A DNA stretch of 64,000 nucleotides from Nostoc commune NIES-4072 (GTDB taxonomy: Bacteria; Cyanobacteriota; Cyanobacteriia; Cyanobacteriales; Nostocaceae): positions 186,001-250,000 of the forward strand of contig NZ_BDUD01000002.1 of the NCBI RefSeq assembly GCF_003113895.1. Direction: 5' to 3'. Each line of letters opens with the position of its first letter. Position 1 is the first letter of the stretch. Under the pieces are notes generated by a model. That model saw only the letters and a program-made list of their open reading frames with translations, did not search any database and had not been told where the DNA came from. A program made the position numbers and the translations under genes. Of this stretch, positions 35,942-45,855 are shown piece after piece.

Positions 35942-37660
35942 ATGGCGTATGCGATCGCTCGTTTAAAAAAAATAAAGCAGAAGGATATAGGGAGTAGCGC
36001 GTCTCACACATCTCGTGAAAGGGAAACACCGAACGCTGATTTGTCGGTAGAGAATATTAGGTTTATAGGCAGCAGCGATCCCGAATCAAGGTTAGAAGAT
36101 TTGGTGATGGCAAAGATAAATGAGGCTCCGCAACACAGGAAGATAAGGACTGACGGTGTTTACTGCGTCGAGATGTTACTGAGTGCATCGCCAAGTTACT
36201 TCCGTGCCTCATGTCCAACCCAGGCAGGGTATTATGAGCAAAATAAATTAGATGTTTGGCTAGAAGCGACGCACCAATGGTTGTCTGAGGAATACGGTTC
36301 GCGGATAGTCAGGGCAGAATTACATTTAGATGAAGCCACGCCACATATTCATGCTTACTTTGTGCCAGTGGATGACCGGGGTCAGCTACGGTGTAATCAC
36401 TTTTTCAATGGGCGGCAAAAAATCCAGGCATTTCAGGACTCCTACTATGAAACGATGCGGCTGATTGGCTTGGAGAGGGGGTTGAAGGGTTCCAGAGCCA
36501 AACACGAGGATATAAAGGATTTTTACCGGATAGTAGAAACGGGACGGAACCTGGAAGTATCAGAGTTAAATTTGGAGCAAATCAAAGCCAAAGCCGCAGA
36601 TCGAGACAGGGTAGCCCGTCAACTTCAACAAATGGAAGCAACAGCTAGAGAACTGGCTCAAGCTAATGAACTGCTTCAACAACGCATTGCTCAATTAGAG
36701 AAAGAGAAAAAGGAATTAGCTAAACAGACTCAACAATTGCGTGAATTAGCCTTGGAAGATGTGGCTTGGGAGTTAGGTTTAGACTTTGAACCCAGTCAAT
36801 CTAACTCTTGGGTGGGTCACGGCCACATCATTGATATAAATGGGGATAAATTTCAGTCCGCCTCTCCAGCAGTAGAAAAAGGGGGGGCAATTGACTTAGT
36901 AATTCAGGTGAACAATTGCAATCTGCGACAGGCTTTGGTGTGGCTCAATGACAGATTTGGACTTCAGGGGGCAGAACGAGCAGCGATCGCCGCAATCAAA
37001 AAACAAACAGCAGATATTCTTCAAACCGAGCCAGCCCCCAAGTTTGTGCCACCAGTTGAGGATAAAAGCAAGTGGCTTGCAGTACATGATTACTTGACTC
37101 ACTTCTGGGGATTGCCATCAAACTTTGTACACGGATTTCACCAATCGGGGTTGATTTACGCTGACAAGGAGCAAAATGCAGTGTTTGTAATGCGAGATTT
37201 AAACCATCAAGTTAAAGGGGCTTACCTTGAAGGGAGTGAATTTAAGGGTTTGGCCATTGGAAGCGATCGCACAAAGAGTTGGTTTCATTTCCAGTTAGGT
37301 GAGCGAGGAACGAGCAAAGTAGAAAAAGTGGTACTTTGTTCCTCAACGATTGATGCTTTCTCATACGCAATGGTGGAATATTCCAAAACTGGGTCAATAC
37401 CAAAACAGCGAACACTGTACATGGCACTTGCTGACCCCAAAAGTACACCAGTAGAGCGATTAGAGGATATTTCTCAAATTAAAACGGCGTTCAACTCTGA
37501 TGAATTCGGGGAAGCCACGGCACTGGCTGTTAAGAAATTACTGCCCCATACTAGACGCTCAAGACCCAAAACACTCTCTTGGAACCAGGATCTGTTGCTT
37601 GAAAAGTCCCTACAGCAACAACAACAGCAACGTAAGTCAGAGGTAGATTTAAGTCTTTAA
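35942..37660 (+). CDS. MobV-type relaxase fused to primase-like domains
   Basis: The 572-residue protein begins MAYAIARLKKIKQKDIGSSA, as MobV/Pre relaxases do, and has the metal-binding motif HLDEATPHIH at residues 128-137 (His128, His135, His137). A coiled coil (about 205-270) follows. Residues about 275-350 (VAWELGLDFEP, KGGAIDLVIQV, ALVWLNDRFG) resemble the N-terminal part of DnaG-like primases in mobile elements, and about 370-540 (LIYADKEQNAVFVMRDLNHQ, VVLCSSTIDAFSY) resembles DUF3991/Toprim. Relaxases nick oriT and lead the strand into the recipient; a fused primase could start complementary-strand synthesis there. Ribosome site GAGG precedes the ATG. The C-terminus has a short glutamine run. 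Confidence 0.85.
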   Translation: MAYAIARLKKIKQKDIGSSASHTSRERETPNADLSVENIRFIGSSDPESRLEDLVMAKINEAPQHRKIRTDGVYCVEMLLSASPSYFRASCPTQAGYYEQNKLDVWLEATHQWLSEEYGSRIVRAELHLDEATPHIHAYFVPVDDRGQLRCNHFFNGRQKIQAFQDSYYETMRLIGLERGLKGSRAKHEDIKDFYRIVETGRNLEVSELNLEQIKAKAADRDRVARQLQQMEATARELAQANELLQQRIAQLEKEKKELAKQTQQLRELALEDVAWELGLDFEPSQSNSWVGHGHIIDINGDKFQSASPAVEKGGAIDLVIQVNNCNLRQALVWLNDRFGLQGAERAAIAAIKKQTADILQTEPAPKFVPPVEDKSKWLAVHDYLTHFWGLPSNFVHGFHQSGLIYADKEQNAVFVMRDLNHQVKGAYLEGSEFKGLAIGSDRTKSWFHFQLGERGTSKVEKVVLCSSTIDAFSYAMVEYSKTGSIPKQRTLYMALADPKSTPVERLEDISQIKTAFNSDEFGEATALAVKKLLPHTRRSRPKTLSWNQDLLLEKSLQQQQQQRKSEVDLSL

Positions 37661-37767
37661 CGGCTCACGCTGCTTGAGTGCAAATAAAAAACAATGGCCA
37701 GAAGTACGAGAAAATTGGGTACTTCAGACTGTGAGTAGAAAGTGAGTCAGCCTTTATTATCAGTTTG

Positions 37768-39408
37768 ATGCTCAATAATTTACCTATGAGTTCAGAACTG
37801 ATCAAAAGAATATTTTATTTACGCGAACAGAACAATCCCTTAATAGCAGTGGAATCTCCATTGCAGGAGAGGATAAGCTTACTTGAAAACCTAACTAAAG
37901 AATGTATTAATCTTGGTATTAATTGTTATATCTGGATGTTAGAGGATGACAAATTGTACCAGTTAACAATAAGTGATTGGGGATTGGCATTCTCAGAAAT
38001 TAAAGAATATAACAGAATCGCTTTTAAAGTTGTACGCGAAGATTCCTTTGAGATTTTGCGGTTTTGGAAGACAACCCAGTTACAAGGGATTTTGATCCTG
38101 GAAGGGATATACCCGTGGCTTGGACAAGGAGCGACGGATGCAGATTCCTTCCTGACAGCAGAATGGATTAAGTCAGCACTGATTAACATTAAGCTTTACA
38201 ACCATAACTCCTGTAAAACAGCTTTGTTGCTGGGGTCAAACGCAAGCCTCAAGTCAGATATAGCTGGTCTAATACCGATAATTACCCAAGAGTTACCCAC
38301 AGTTGAGGAAATTAGCGATTATCTGCCACAAATATTACCCGACTCAATTACACTAGCCCAAATCAATGAAATAGCGAATACTTGTGTCGGGATGTATTTG
38401 GCAGATATTGAAACAGGGGTAAAAACTGCCCTAGCAATTGACAACAGTGAATTAATCAAAAAAGTTTCTGCTTATAAAATTGAGTTGCTCAAACGAGTTT
38501 ACAATGTGGAATTTCTGCAACCAATGACAATTCCTGTCGGGGGACTGGAGTTAATGCAGTCAGCATTTAAGGGATACAGGCGACTCCTGACACCGTTAGC
38601 GAAGTCTTACAACTTGCGCCTACCAAAAGGTGTTTTATTGATTGGCCCACCCGGAACAGGTAAATCTCACTCCGCTAAGGCTTGTTCTCAAATACTAGAA
38701 TTACCCTTAGTAATCGTGGAGTGGGGCCATTTCCGCAGTTATGGAAATATGGCGGAATATAAACTCAAAAAGTTATTGGCACTGGTAGACCGAATTAACC
38801 GTATAATTTTTTACCTCGATGACTTTGACAAGGGATTTGCCGGAGATGATGATTTATCACGGAGATTAGGAGGGATGTTACTCACTTGGATGCAGGAAAG
38901 AACAAGTGATGTATTAATAATTGCTTCTGCCAATAATATCCAATGGCTACCACCAGAGTTAACCAGAAGTGGACGGTTTGATCAGATATTCAAAATCGAC
39001 TTACCAAACAACGGCGAAAGACATTCTATATTTAAGATTCACCTAGCAAGATTTGACAAGCGCTTTGCTGATGATGGAGATGCCTTTACCCCAGAAGAAT
39101 GGCAAAGATTATTGAAGATAACACATCGCTGTGTCGGTGCAGAAATTCAGGCAATTGTCGAAAGGGCAGCATTCTCAATATTTTGTCAATCCTTTGATGA
39201 AGAAACTCCAGCAACAGACGATTTGCCGCCATTACAAATTACCCTAACTGCACTATTAGAATCAAGAAAAAGCGTAAATCCTCTGGCAATACGTGAAGCT
39301 GACCGAATAGAAAGTATGCGTAATAAGGCAGATTTGCAAGGACTACCATCTAGTCCGGTGGATTCATCAATATATAGTCTGGGCGATATCGATATTTTTG
39401 GTAGTTAA
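37768..39408 (+). CDS. AAA+ ATPase, Ycf46-like
   Basis: The 546-residue protein has an unusual N-terminal half (residues 1-250) and a C-terminal AAA+ module: Walker A GPPGTGKS, Walker B IIFYLDDFDK, sensor region SANNIQWLPPELTRSGRFDQ and a C-terminal helical lid. The arrangement is that of Ycf46-type AAA ATPases of cyanobacteria and plastids. It lies between the relaxase and the secretion genes, followed after 4 bp by a DUF192 gene. It may remodel a secretion or DNA-processing complex; that is inference. The start is either 37768 or 37786; neither has a clear ribosome site. Confidence 0.75.
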   Translation: MLNNLPMSSELIKRIFYLREQNNPLIAVESPLQERISLLENLTKECINLGINCYIWMLEDDKLYQLTISDWGLAFSEIKEYNRIAFKVVREDSFEILRFWKTTQLQGILILEGIYPWLGQGATDADSFLTAEWIKSALINIKLYNHNSCKTALLLGSNASLKSDIAGLIPIITQELPTVEEISDYLPQILPDSITLAQINEIANTCVGMYLADIETGVKTALAIDNSELIKKVSAYKIELLKRVYNVEFLQPMTIPVGGLELMQSAFKGYRRLLTPLAKSYNLRLPKGVLLIGPPGTGKSHSAKACSQILELPLVIVEWGHFRSYGNMAEYKLKKLLALVDRINRIIFYLDDFDKGFAGDDDLSRRLGGMLLTWMQERTSDVLIIASANNIQWLPPELTRSGRFDQIFKIDLPNNGERHSIFKIHLARFDKRFADDGDAFTPEEWQRLLKITHRCVGAEIQAIVERAAFSIFCQSFDEETPATDDLPPLQITLTALLESRKSVNPLAIREADRIESMRNKADLQGLPSSPVDSSIYSLGDIDIFGS

Positions 39409-39412
39409 TTTT

Positions 39413-39928
39413 ATGCAAATGCTGAAATCTCAGTCAAAAATCGATTGGTATGCTGCTGGCTTTAAGCTGCTAAACATCGCTGGGCCAATTGCTGGGGTGT
39501 CAGTAATCTTGTTCACAGCAGTAGTATCTTATATCGAAACTCGTCCCCAAAAATTGCCTCTTCAGTATAAACTTATTCACAGTAACCAGACTTTTTATTT
39601 AGAAGCGGCAAATAGAACACAAGAACTAGAGAAAGGACTCAAATGGAGAAATAATCTAGAGAGCGATCGCGGAATGTTGTTTAACTTGGGTCGAGAGTAT
39701 AAGCGTGTACCCTTTTGGATGCACCAAGTCAAAGTGCCGTTAGACATTATATACCTTAAAAATAATCTGGTAACAACAATAGTTCGCAATGCACCACCAT
39801 GCATGAAAAATCTTTGTCCAATCTATTACGGTGTCGCTGCGAACCAGGTTTTAGAACTAAAAGCGGGTGCTAGTAATATTCAAGTTGGGCAGAAATTGAT
39901 AATAGAGCCTATACCTAAAAAACTGTAA
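39413..39928 (+). CDS. DUF192-family protein with N-terminal anchor
   Basis: The 171-residue protein (ATG 39413; an in-frame GTG at 39398 overlaps the AAA gene) has one transmembrane helix at about 20-40 and then a DUF192 domain: NRTQELEKGLKWRN, DRGMLFNLG, VPFWMHQVKVPLDIIYL and LELKAGASNIQVGQ. DUF192 proteins are small periplasmic beta-barrel-like proteins of unsettled function. It is coupled to the AAA gene by 4 bp spacing. Its presence at the head of a secretion cluster is unusual and could be an envelope accessory role. Confidence 0.8.
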   Translation: MQMLKSQSKIDWYAAGFKLLNIAGPIAGVSVILFTAVVSYIETRPQKLPLQYKLIHSNQTFYLEAANRTQELEKGLKWRNNLESDRGMLFNLGREYKRVPFWMHQVKVPLDIIYLKNNLVTTIVRNAPPCMKNLCPIYYGVAANQVLELKAGASNIQVGQKLIIEPIPKKL

Positions 39929-40021
39929 CAAATATTCTCTGTAGCCAAAAGAACTAGTTTTTTTTGTACTAGAGTCTGTAGGAGTTTGAAAGTGAGTTGT
40001 GAATAATGTGGATAAGATTTC

Positions 40022-40636
40022 ATGAACTCGCAAATTATGCAAATATCAGACTACGAGAATTCCAATACAACTAGCTTTGAGGCAAGACCAACAGCAGCTT
40101 TACCATCAAGAAAAAAGAAAGTTATTGAAGGTAGCACAATTGGGCTGATGGGAGTAACGGGAGCATTAATGATTCTGGAGATGTCAGTCCACAACATAAT
40201 GCTTGGAGGATTGATGATTGCAGGGGCAATAGCAGTTGCAATTCCAAAACAAACACAGGCATTATTAACAAATTTTGAAAAGCTACAACGGAAATGGGGA
40301 GTAAATTTATATGCAATATTGTTTGCATTTCTGTCATTAATATTTCTTTTGGATTTTGCTTCTTCGCCAGCCGAAGCCCAGTTTTTTAACAATGCTCAAA
40401 CCTGGATGAATGGTGCTTTTGGCAATGCTGGTAACGGGCAAACACAAGCAGTTATAGATTTGTTCTTCAACGTATTAAGAGGTCTGTTCCTGCTCTATGT
40501 AGGCATCAGCTTGGTAAGAATTGTTCAAGCAGCCCGAAATGACGAAGATTGGCAAACATTAGCCAGGACTCCATTAATTATTGTGCTTTCAGTCTTTGTT
40601 GGAGACTTAGTTACTGGCTTGATTACTGGAGCATAG
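40022..40636 (+). CDS. VirB2/TrbC-like pilin candidate
   Basis: Of 204 residues, the first 120 form a long N-terminal region with two or three hydrophobic segments, ending at a signal-peptidase-like site (SSPAEA before QFFNNAQTWMNGAF). The mature part has about 85 residues with two hydrophobic helices (LFFNVLRGLFLLYVGISLV and TPLIIVLSVFVGDLVTGLI), the standard VirB2 pilin layout. The location, just before a VirB3-like gene and VirB4, is the canonical order. Sequence similarity itself cannot be judged here. Confidence 0.6.
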   Translation: MNSQIMQISDYENSNTTSFEARPTAALPSRKKKVIEGSTIGLMGVTGALMILEMSVHNIMLGGLMIAGAIAVAIPKQTQALLTNFEKLQRKWGVNLYAILFAFLSLIFLLDFASSPAEAQFFNNAQTWMNGAFGNAGNGQTQAVIDLFFNVLRGLFLLYVGISLVRIVQAARNDEDWQTLARTPLIIVLSVFVGDLVTGLITGA

Positions 40637-40639
40637 TTC

Positions 40640-40710
40640 AGTGAACAGTGAACAGTTATCAGTTATCAGTGAGAGATTGATACTGATAACTCATAACTCA
40701 TAACTGTTAA
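40640..40710. repeat. Short repeats, CAGTTATCAGT type
   Basis: GTGAACAGTGAACAGTTATC, then AGTTATCAGTGAG and on the other side CTGATAACTCATAACTCATA with AACTG form a family of direct and inverted 7-10-bp repeats that can fold. These dispersed repeats are frequent in Nostoc-type genomes. Confidence 0.7.
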
Positions 40711-40743
40711 AGGCAACACCCATTTAGTCGCAGCATTTCTTGA

Positions 40744-41079
40744 ATGAGAAAAAGTGCCCTGATTCAAGAAATGCTTCATATTAACAAGCAATCAAAAAAG
40801 ATGAGAGATGAAAATAAATTTAGAAGTGTAAATAGAATCTTGGGAGATAGACCCCGATTAGGCCCATTTCCCGCCGATCAGATTTTCCCTTGGTCAGTTA
40901 TAGCAATATTAAATGTATTCATTTTCAACTATATGTTGAAAACAAGTTGGTTAGGCACAGGGTTAAGCATAGCTTGGGGATGGGCTACATGGTGGTTACT
41001 TTCATCGAATCAAGAATTTTTTGGCAAGTTTGTGGCAGTGCCTCGGATTACCAGAGGATACAAGAGGAATAATTCGTAA
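40744..41079 (+). CDS. VirB3-like small membrane protein
   Basis: This 111-residue protein has a basic N-terminus, the stretch DRPRLGPFPADQIFPWSVIA and two hydrophobic segments at about residues 50-65 and 70-88, close to WLGTGLSIAWGWATWWLL. Size, two helices and position directly before VirB4 fit VirB3/TrbD. Inner starts at 40771 and 40801 are possible. Confidence 0.55.
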   Translation: MRKSALIQEMLHINKQSKKMRDENKFRSVNRILGDRPRLGPFPADQIFPWSVIAILNVFIFNYMLKTSWLGTGLSIAWGWATWWLLSSNQEFFGKFVAVPRITRGYKRNNS

Positions 41080-41343
41080 TTGATGCTACACATTTTTATA
41101 TTTACATTGATGAACAAGGATGCCTTGTTCCTCTTTAATTACAAATTACGAACTTGTACTGAGCTTGTCCTGAGCATAGTCGTAAAGCCTGCGGCATAGC
41201 TACACTTAGGGCGCAGCCTCTCCAAGAGTTGGGTACAGCCAAAGTACTACTAAACACGAATTACGAACTACAAGCTATTAATTACGAATTACGTTCGCGT
41301 AGCGTGCCAGAGGCTCTATTACGAATTACAAATTATTAAAGTT
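41080..41343. repeat. ATTACGAA repeats before virB4
   Basis: No gene is seen in this 264-bp stretch. Copies of (A)ATTACGAA(T/C) occur at 41145, 41258, 41280, 41320 and 41328. A GC-rich piece (AAGCCTGCGGCATAGCTACA to GCAGCCTCTCC, 41184-41224) resembles dispersed cyanobacterial palindromes. It separates virB3-like from virB4 and may weaken their coupling. Confidence 0.65.
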
Positions 41344-44166
41344 ATGACAACAAAGCAGACAGATAAAATCAAGAAGCAAAGATTAGAAGCGGAGCAAATT
41401 AATGTAGTAAAAACTCTCACACCCTTTGAAGACATTATCCATTTAGCTGGGGTTTGCGATGTTGCTTTGGGAGGGAGAAAAGGGATAGGAGCATTAATTC
41501 TCAAAAATGGGGAATCGATTCAAATCAAATTCTGTTTTGATTGTATTGGAATTCATTCTAACTTAGCCTCAGAGCAAATCCTCCCAATCTTTGAGAGCAT
41601 AGAGGCAGGTTTAAAAGAGATCCCATCAGCAGAGTCATTAACCATACATTTGGGTTCCTTTACAGACGATTATTCGAGGCAATCAGAATTAGAGTCTATC
41701 GAAAGCAATTGTGATATTGAGCAATTGAAATTACTAATTAGGAGTGAGAGGTTACGAATCAAAGAATTAACCAAATCTGGAGTCAGGAAGAACAAGTTTT
41801 TAAGATTATGGTGTACTTATACAGCGTTAGCTGATTCAGAGATTAGCCAAGACATTGTAGAATCGACAATCCGAAAGTTAGAGAAAGTTTGGTTTAAATT
41901 CACCGGAGAAATTCACGCTTTTAACAATAGTAGGATTGAAAATATTCTCAAAAATTCATTTAGTGATGGTTTTTTGCAGTGGGAATCGTTGCTGAGTAAC
42001 AAGATGAAACTAGGGATTAGAGTTTTGAGTGCTGAAGATATTTGGAAAGTCTTATGGCATCAATTTAATCTCACATCACCGACACCAATTCCTAATCCCT
42101 TAGTGATTAGTCAAACTCAAGGATTAGTAGAAACTCAAACTAGTGATTTTCACATTCGGCATCATCTGTTGGAGAATGAAGAATCTGTTCCATTCTTAGA
42201 TCGGCAATGGGTAAAGATTCAAGATAAATATATTGGAGTGATGAACTTTAGCCAAAAGCCAGGGGGCTGGATAGATGAACGCTCTCAATTACGATATCTT
42301 TGGGAATTAATTTCCAAAGAAAGTATCTCAGATACAGAAATTATCTGTCAAATCACTAAAGCTAATCAGGCAATTACCAAAACTAATTTACAACGCCTTA
42401 CTAAACAGTCAATTACATCGACAGCCTTATCAACAAGTAAAGGAAACATCGATGTCAAAGCCGGAATAAATATTGAAGAATCTGTAGAGGCACAACGAAC
42501 CATTTACAAAGGAAGCGTTGTTGTTTATACCGGAGTAGCTTTTCTTGTCCATAGAAAATCGACAAGAGAACTCAATGAGGCTTGCAAATACTTAGCTTCC
42601 TACTTTTTAAGACCAGCAGCAGTAGATCGAGAAAAAGAATACGCCTGGAAGACATGGTTGCAATGTTGTCCATTTGTTTGGGAGCCACTGCTGGCAAAAC
42701 CTTTTAACCGCAGATTACCTTATTTCAGTTCCGAAGCACCAGGGCTGATGCCTTTGATTCGTACAGCTACAGGAGATCGGACTGGCTTTGAGTTGATTGC
42801 CGAAGAGGGGGGTACGCCAGTACACCTGGATTTGTACGAACAGCATAAAAATATAGCAGTTTTTGGTGCAACTCGTTCCGGGAAATCAGTACTGGTGGCA
42901 GGAATTTTAACACCTGCATTAGCCCAAGATATACCAGTAGTAGCATTAGATTACCCCAAACCAGACGGGACATCGACATTTAGTGACTATACGAATTTGC
43001 TAGGTAAGGATGGTGCATACTTCGATATTTCCAAAGAGTCGAATAATTTGTTTGAACTACCTAATTTGAGGGGGATGGATCAAGAAACCATTAATGAAAG
43101 ATTGAATGATTTTAAGGAATTCTTGAAATCAGTGTTAATGACAATGGTGATTGGAACTAGCGTCATTGGCGTTAGCCCTTCCATGATTACTAATATTGAA
43201 TCTATCATTGCCCTAGCCTTGAAAACGTTTTTTAATGATGATGAAATCAAAGTCCGGTATAAGTTGGCATTAGCCGCAGGAGTTGGCACTAAAGCTTGGC
43301 TGGACACTCCCACATTACAAGATTTTTTGAATTATTGTTCGCCAGCATTTCTCAAAATAGATTCTATAGCCAGCAATAGCCAGGAAATCTTATCAGCCTT
43401 GGAGCAAATCAGATTGAGATTAAAGTACTGGCTCTCCACAAGAGTTGGAGAATCTATTAGTCGTCCCTCAACTTTCCGAACTGATGCTAAGTTGCTAGTA
43501 TTTGCACTGCGGAATTTATCGAGTGAGGCAGATGCAGCGATTTTAGCTTTATCAGCTTATGCCGCAGCCCTTCGACGTGCTTTGTCTTCTAAAGCCAGTA
43601 TCTTCTTCCTGGATGAAGCGCCGATTCTATTCCAATTCGAGGCGATCGCCGAGTTAATTGGGCGGTTGTGTGCCAATGGCGCAAAAGCAGGGATACGAGT
43701 AATTCTCTCGGCTCAAGAACCAGAGAGTATTTACCAAAGCAAAGCCGCAGCAAAAATCTTCGCCAATATTACAACCCGATTGATCGGGAGAATCCAATCA
43801 TCGGCAGTAGATCCCTTTGTTGATAGATTTAAATATCCTTACGAAATCATTCAAACCAATAGTACAGAGCCTTTCTATCCAACAAAATCCGGCATTTACT
43901 CACAGTGGTTATTGGATGATTCAGGCAAACTTACATTCTGTCGTTATTATCCAGCATACTGTTTATTGTCCGCAGTCGCTAACAATCCTTCGGAACAAGA
44001 ATTACGAACTCTATTCTTGAAAAAATATCAAGATAATCCAATACTAGGACAAGTCATGTTTTCTGAAGATTATATCAGAATGGTTCGGGGAGAGCCGTTA
44101 TCTTCAACAGCCCAACAATTGCTTAAGAGTTTAACTTCTAAAACCTTAGTCGTCACATCAATTTAG
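41344..44166 (+). CDS. virB4: VirB4/TraC-type conjugation ATPase
   Basis: The protein has 940 residues, near the usual length of the family. The C-terminal ATPase domain has Walker A GATRSGKS (508-515) in HKNIAVFGATRSGKSVLVAG and Walker B FFLDEAP (Asp757, Glu758). The N-terminal half is the poorly conserved VirB4 domain. VirB4 energises pilus assembly and substrate transfer at the inner membrane. It is the best-defined marker of the secretion cluster. The downstream genes follow in the same direction with small gaps or overlaps. Confidence 0.88.
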   Translation: MTTKQTDKIKKQRLEAEQINVVKTLTPFEDIIHLAGVCDVALGGRKGIGALILKNGESIQIKFCFDCIGIHSNLASEQILPIFESIEAGLKEIPSAESLTIHLGSFTDDYSRQSELESIESNCDIEQLKLLIRSERLRIKELTKSGVRKNKFLRLWCTYTALADSEISQDIVESTIRKLEKVWFKFTGEIHAFNNSRIENILKNSFSDGFLQWESLLSNKMKLGIRVLSAEDIWKVLWHQFNLTSPTPIPNPLVISQTQGLVETQTSDFHIRHHLLENEESVPFLDRQWVKIQDKYIGVMNFSQKPGGWIDERSQLRYLWELISKESISDTEIICQITKANQAITKTNLQRLTKQSITSTALSTSKGNIDVKAGINIEESVEAQRTIYKGSVVVYTGVAFLVHRKSTRELNEACKYLASYFLRPAAVDREKEYAWKTWLQCCPFVWEPLLAKPFNRRLPYFSSEAPGLMPLIRTATGDRTGFELIAEEGGTPVHLDLYEQHKNIAVFGATRSGKSVLVAGILTPALAQDIPVVALDYPKPDGTSTFSDYTNLLGKDGAYFDISKESNNLFELPNLRGMDQETINERLNDFKEFLKSVLMTMVIGTSVIGVSPSMITNIESIIALALKTFFNDDEIKVRYKLALAAGVGTKAWLDTPTLQDFLNYCSPAFLKIDSIASNSQEILSALEQIRLRLKYWLSTRVGESISRPSTFRTDAKLLVFALRNLSSEADAAILALSAYAAALRRALSSKASIFFLDEAPILFQFEAIAELIGRLCANGAKAGIRVILSAQEPESIYQSKAAAKIFANITTRLIGRIQSSAVDPFVDRFKYPYEIIQTNSTEPFYPTKSGIYSQWLLDDSGKLTFCRYYPAYCLLSAVANNPSEQELRTLFLKKYQDNPILGQVMFSEDYIRMVRGEPLSSTAQQLLKSLTSKTLVVTSI

Positions 44167-44210
44167 AATCCTTCTTCATCAATTCAAAGTAAAAAAGGGA
44201 GTATTTCAGG

Positions 44211-45080
44211 ATGAAGGGACTTAAAAAGATTAGTCTAACTGTCATTATATCTAGTGGAGTTACAAGTTTATTAATTACTGCACCGAGTTATGGGCTATCA
44301 CTAGACCTAAATACTTTTTTAGCTTCAATTAGGAATCAGATTCAGAGCGAAATGAGCCAAATTAGCAGTATAGCTTCTGATAAAATTAATAATTTGTGGG
44401 CAGCAGCCCAAGAGGATGCTAATTCCGCAATTAATGGTGCTACTGGTGTAATGGGTGCGCCAGATCCAGTTGAAAGTGGTCAGCGTTTGAAAGTATCGTT
44501 AGCATCCAACTCGGATTGGGCAACAGCATCAACACAAGCACAAGGCTTACAGCGAGAAATTACTAAAGCATCAGTCTCTGGTGTATTAGGGCAACTTGGT
44601 CAGCAAGATACTGCCAACAAAATTGATCAAACTACACAAACGGCTCAAGACGCTTCAAACCTGGGGGAGCAAGCGCAAGAGATGAATGCCTCATATCAAT
44701 GGGCAATTGAATTAACAATGTTAGTTACAGCATTTCTCGGCCCGCTTGCTGTCGGAGGTTCTTTATTACCTTATGGAGCGAAATCAATTTACACTTGGCT
44801 GATTGGTTATTTCAGTATTGGTATAGGTAAACTCTCTTTTAACATGATTGTTGGTTTTGCTGGACAACTAATCTCTGATTCTCAAGCAGATCAACCCATG
44901 TTCTTCCTGTTTACAATTGGGATTTGCGCTCCCTTCTTGGCTACGGGATTAGCCGCAGGTGGTGGTTTAGCGCTGCTACAACAAATTAATAGAGCCTCAG
45001 AGACTTATGGTGCGATTGTTGCAGAAGCAGGCATTGCAATAATCACTAGAGGTGTTAGTTTGGCGAAGTCTAGAAAATAA
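44211..45080 (+). CDS. VirB6/TrbL-like channel component
   Basis: The 289-residue protein has a signal peptide (residues 1-29, ending ITAPSYG), a 120-residue helical periplasmic part (IRNQIQSEMSQISSIASDKI, then a Gln/Ala-rich stretch), and three or four hydrophobic segments at about 165-270 (ELTMLVTAFLGPLAVGG, FLFTIGICAPFLATGLAAGG). It thus combines a VirB5-like secreted part with a VirB6-like membrane part. The position between VirB4 and VirB8-like genes supports a channel role. Family assignment is by layout and context only. Confidence 0.55.
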   Translation: MKGLKKISLTVIISSGVTSLLITAPSYGLSLDLNTFLASIRNQIQSEMSQISSIASDKINNLWAAAQEDANSAINGATGVMGAPDPVESGQRLKVSLASNSDWATASTQAQGLQREITKASVSGVLGQLGQQDTANKIDQTTQTAQDASNLGEQAQEMNASYQWAIELTMLVTAFLGPLAVGGSLLPYGAKSIYTWLIGYFSIGIGKLSFNMIVGFAGQLISDSQADQPMFFLFTIGICAPFLATGLAAGGGLALLQQINRASETYGAIVAEAGIAIITRGVSLAKSRK

Positions 45081-45085
45081 GAGAT

Positions 45086-45850
45086 ATGGTCAACACGAAA
45101 AACCGAAAACCAGAGCGATTACAGCTACTGCAATTTAATAAATCAGTCCCGACAAGAATTGGAATCATTTCATTAGTAGGATTTTCTTGTGCAATATTTT
45201 CATTATTATTGCAATTTCTCAATTATGGAGCAATCAGAGGATTAAGTAAAAAGCAATTAGCTTTAGTACAGTTAGATGATGGCAAAACTATTACTGCTAA
45301 ATCAGTAGACGAAAATCAACGTTCGCCAGAAGTAATTAAGAAGTTTGTTGGCGATACGTTTACTAGAATGTTTAGCTGGGATGGATTAGTTAAAATTTAC
45401 AACGACAAGGGAGAACCAATTACCAAGCAAGACAAAGGGATAGATATTGATGCAGTAAGTGGAAAAAAGAAAGTTACGACTAAGGCTTATGAAGCTGCTT
45501 TTGCAATTAGTGAAAATCAGAACTTTCGAGTAGCGTTTTTACAAAAGCTGGCACAACTCACCCCCAGCAAAATATTTGAAGGAAATATGCAAGCATCTTT
45601 AATTCCTCGTTATATTGGAGAGCCGCGATTAATTAGAGATGGGGTCTGGCAAGTAGATATCGTCGCAACTATTGTGACTTTTACAACTTCTGATAATACG
45701 GGACAGGGAATTACCTTCAATAAGACTGTAACTGTAGAAGCAGTGAATACGCCACGAGAAATTACTGCTCTCACTGAACTTTCTCGGAAAATCTATGAAG
45801 CTCGTAGCGCTGGTTTAGAAATTACACAAATCAATGATTTAAAACCTTAA
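45086..45850 (+). CDS. VirB8/TraE-like bitopic protein
   Basis: The 254-residue protein has a short cytoplasmic N-terminus, one transmembrane helix at about 23-48 and a periplasmic domain of about 200 residues ending in an alternation of strands (GVWQVDIVATIVTFTTSD). This is the VirB8 layout. It starts 5 bp after the preceding gene and ends 5 bp before the VirB10-like gene, so the cluster is an operon. Confidence 0.65.
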   Translation: MVNTKNRKPERLQLLQFNKSVPTRIGIISLVGFSCAIFSLLLQFLNYGAIRGLSKKQLALVQLDDGKTITAKSVDENQRSPEVIKKFVGDTFTRMFSWDGLVKIYNDKGEPITKQDKGIDIDAVSGKKKVTTKAYEAAFAISENQNFRVAFLQKLAQLTPSKIFEGNMQASLIPRYIGEPRLIRDGVWQVDIVATIVTFTTSDNTGQGITFNKTVTVEAVNTPREITALTELSRKIYEARSAGLEITQINDLKP

Positions 45851-45855
45851 TAATT

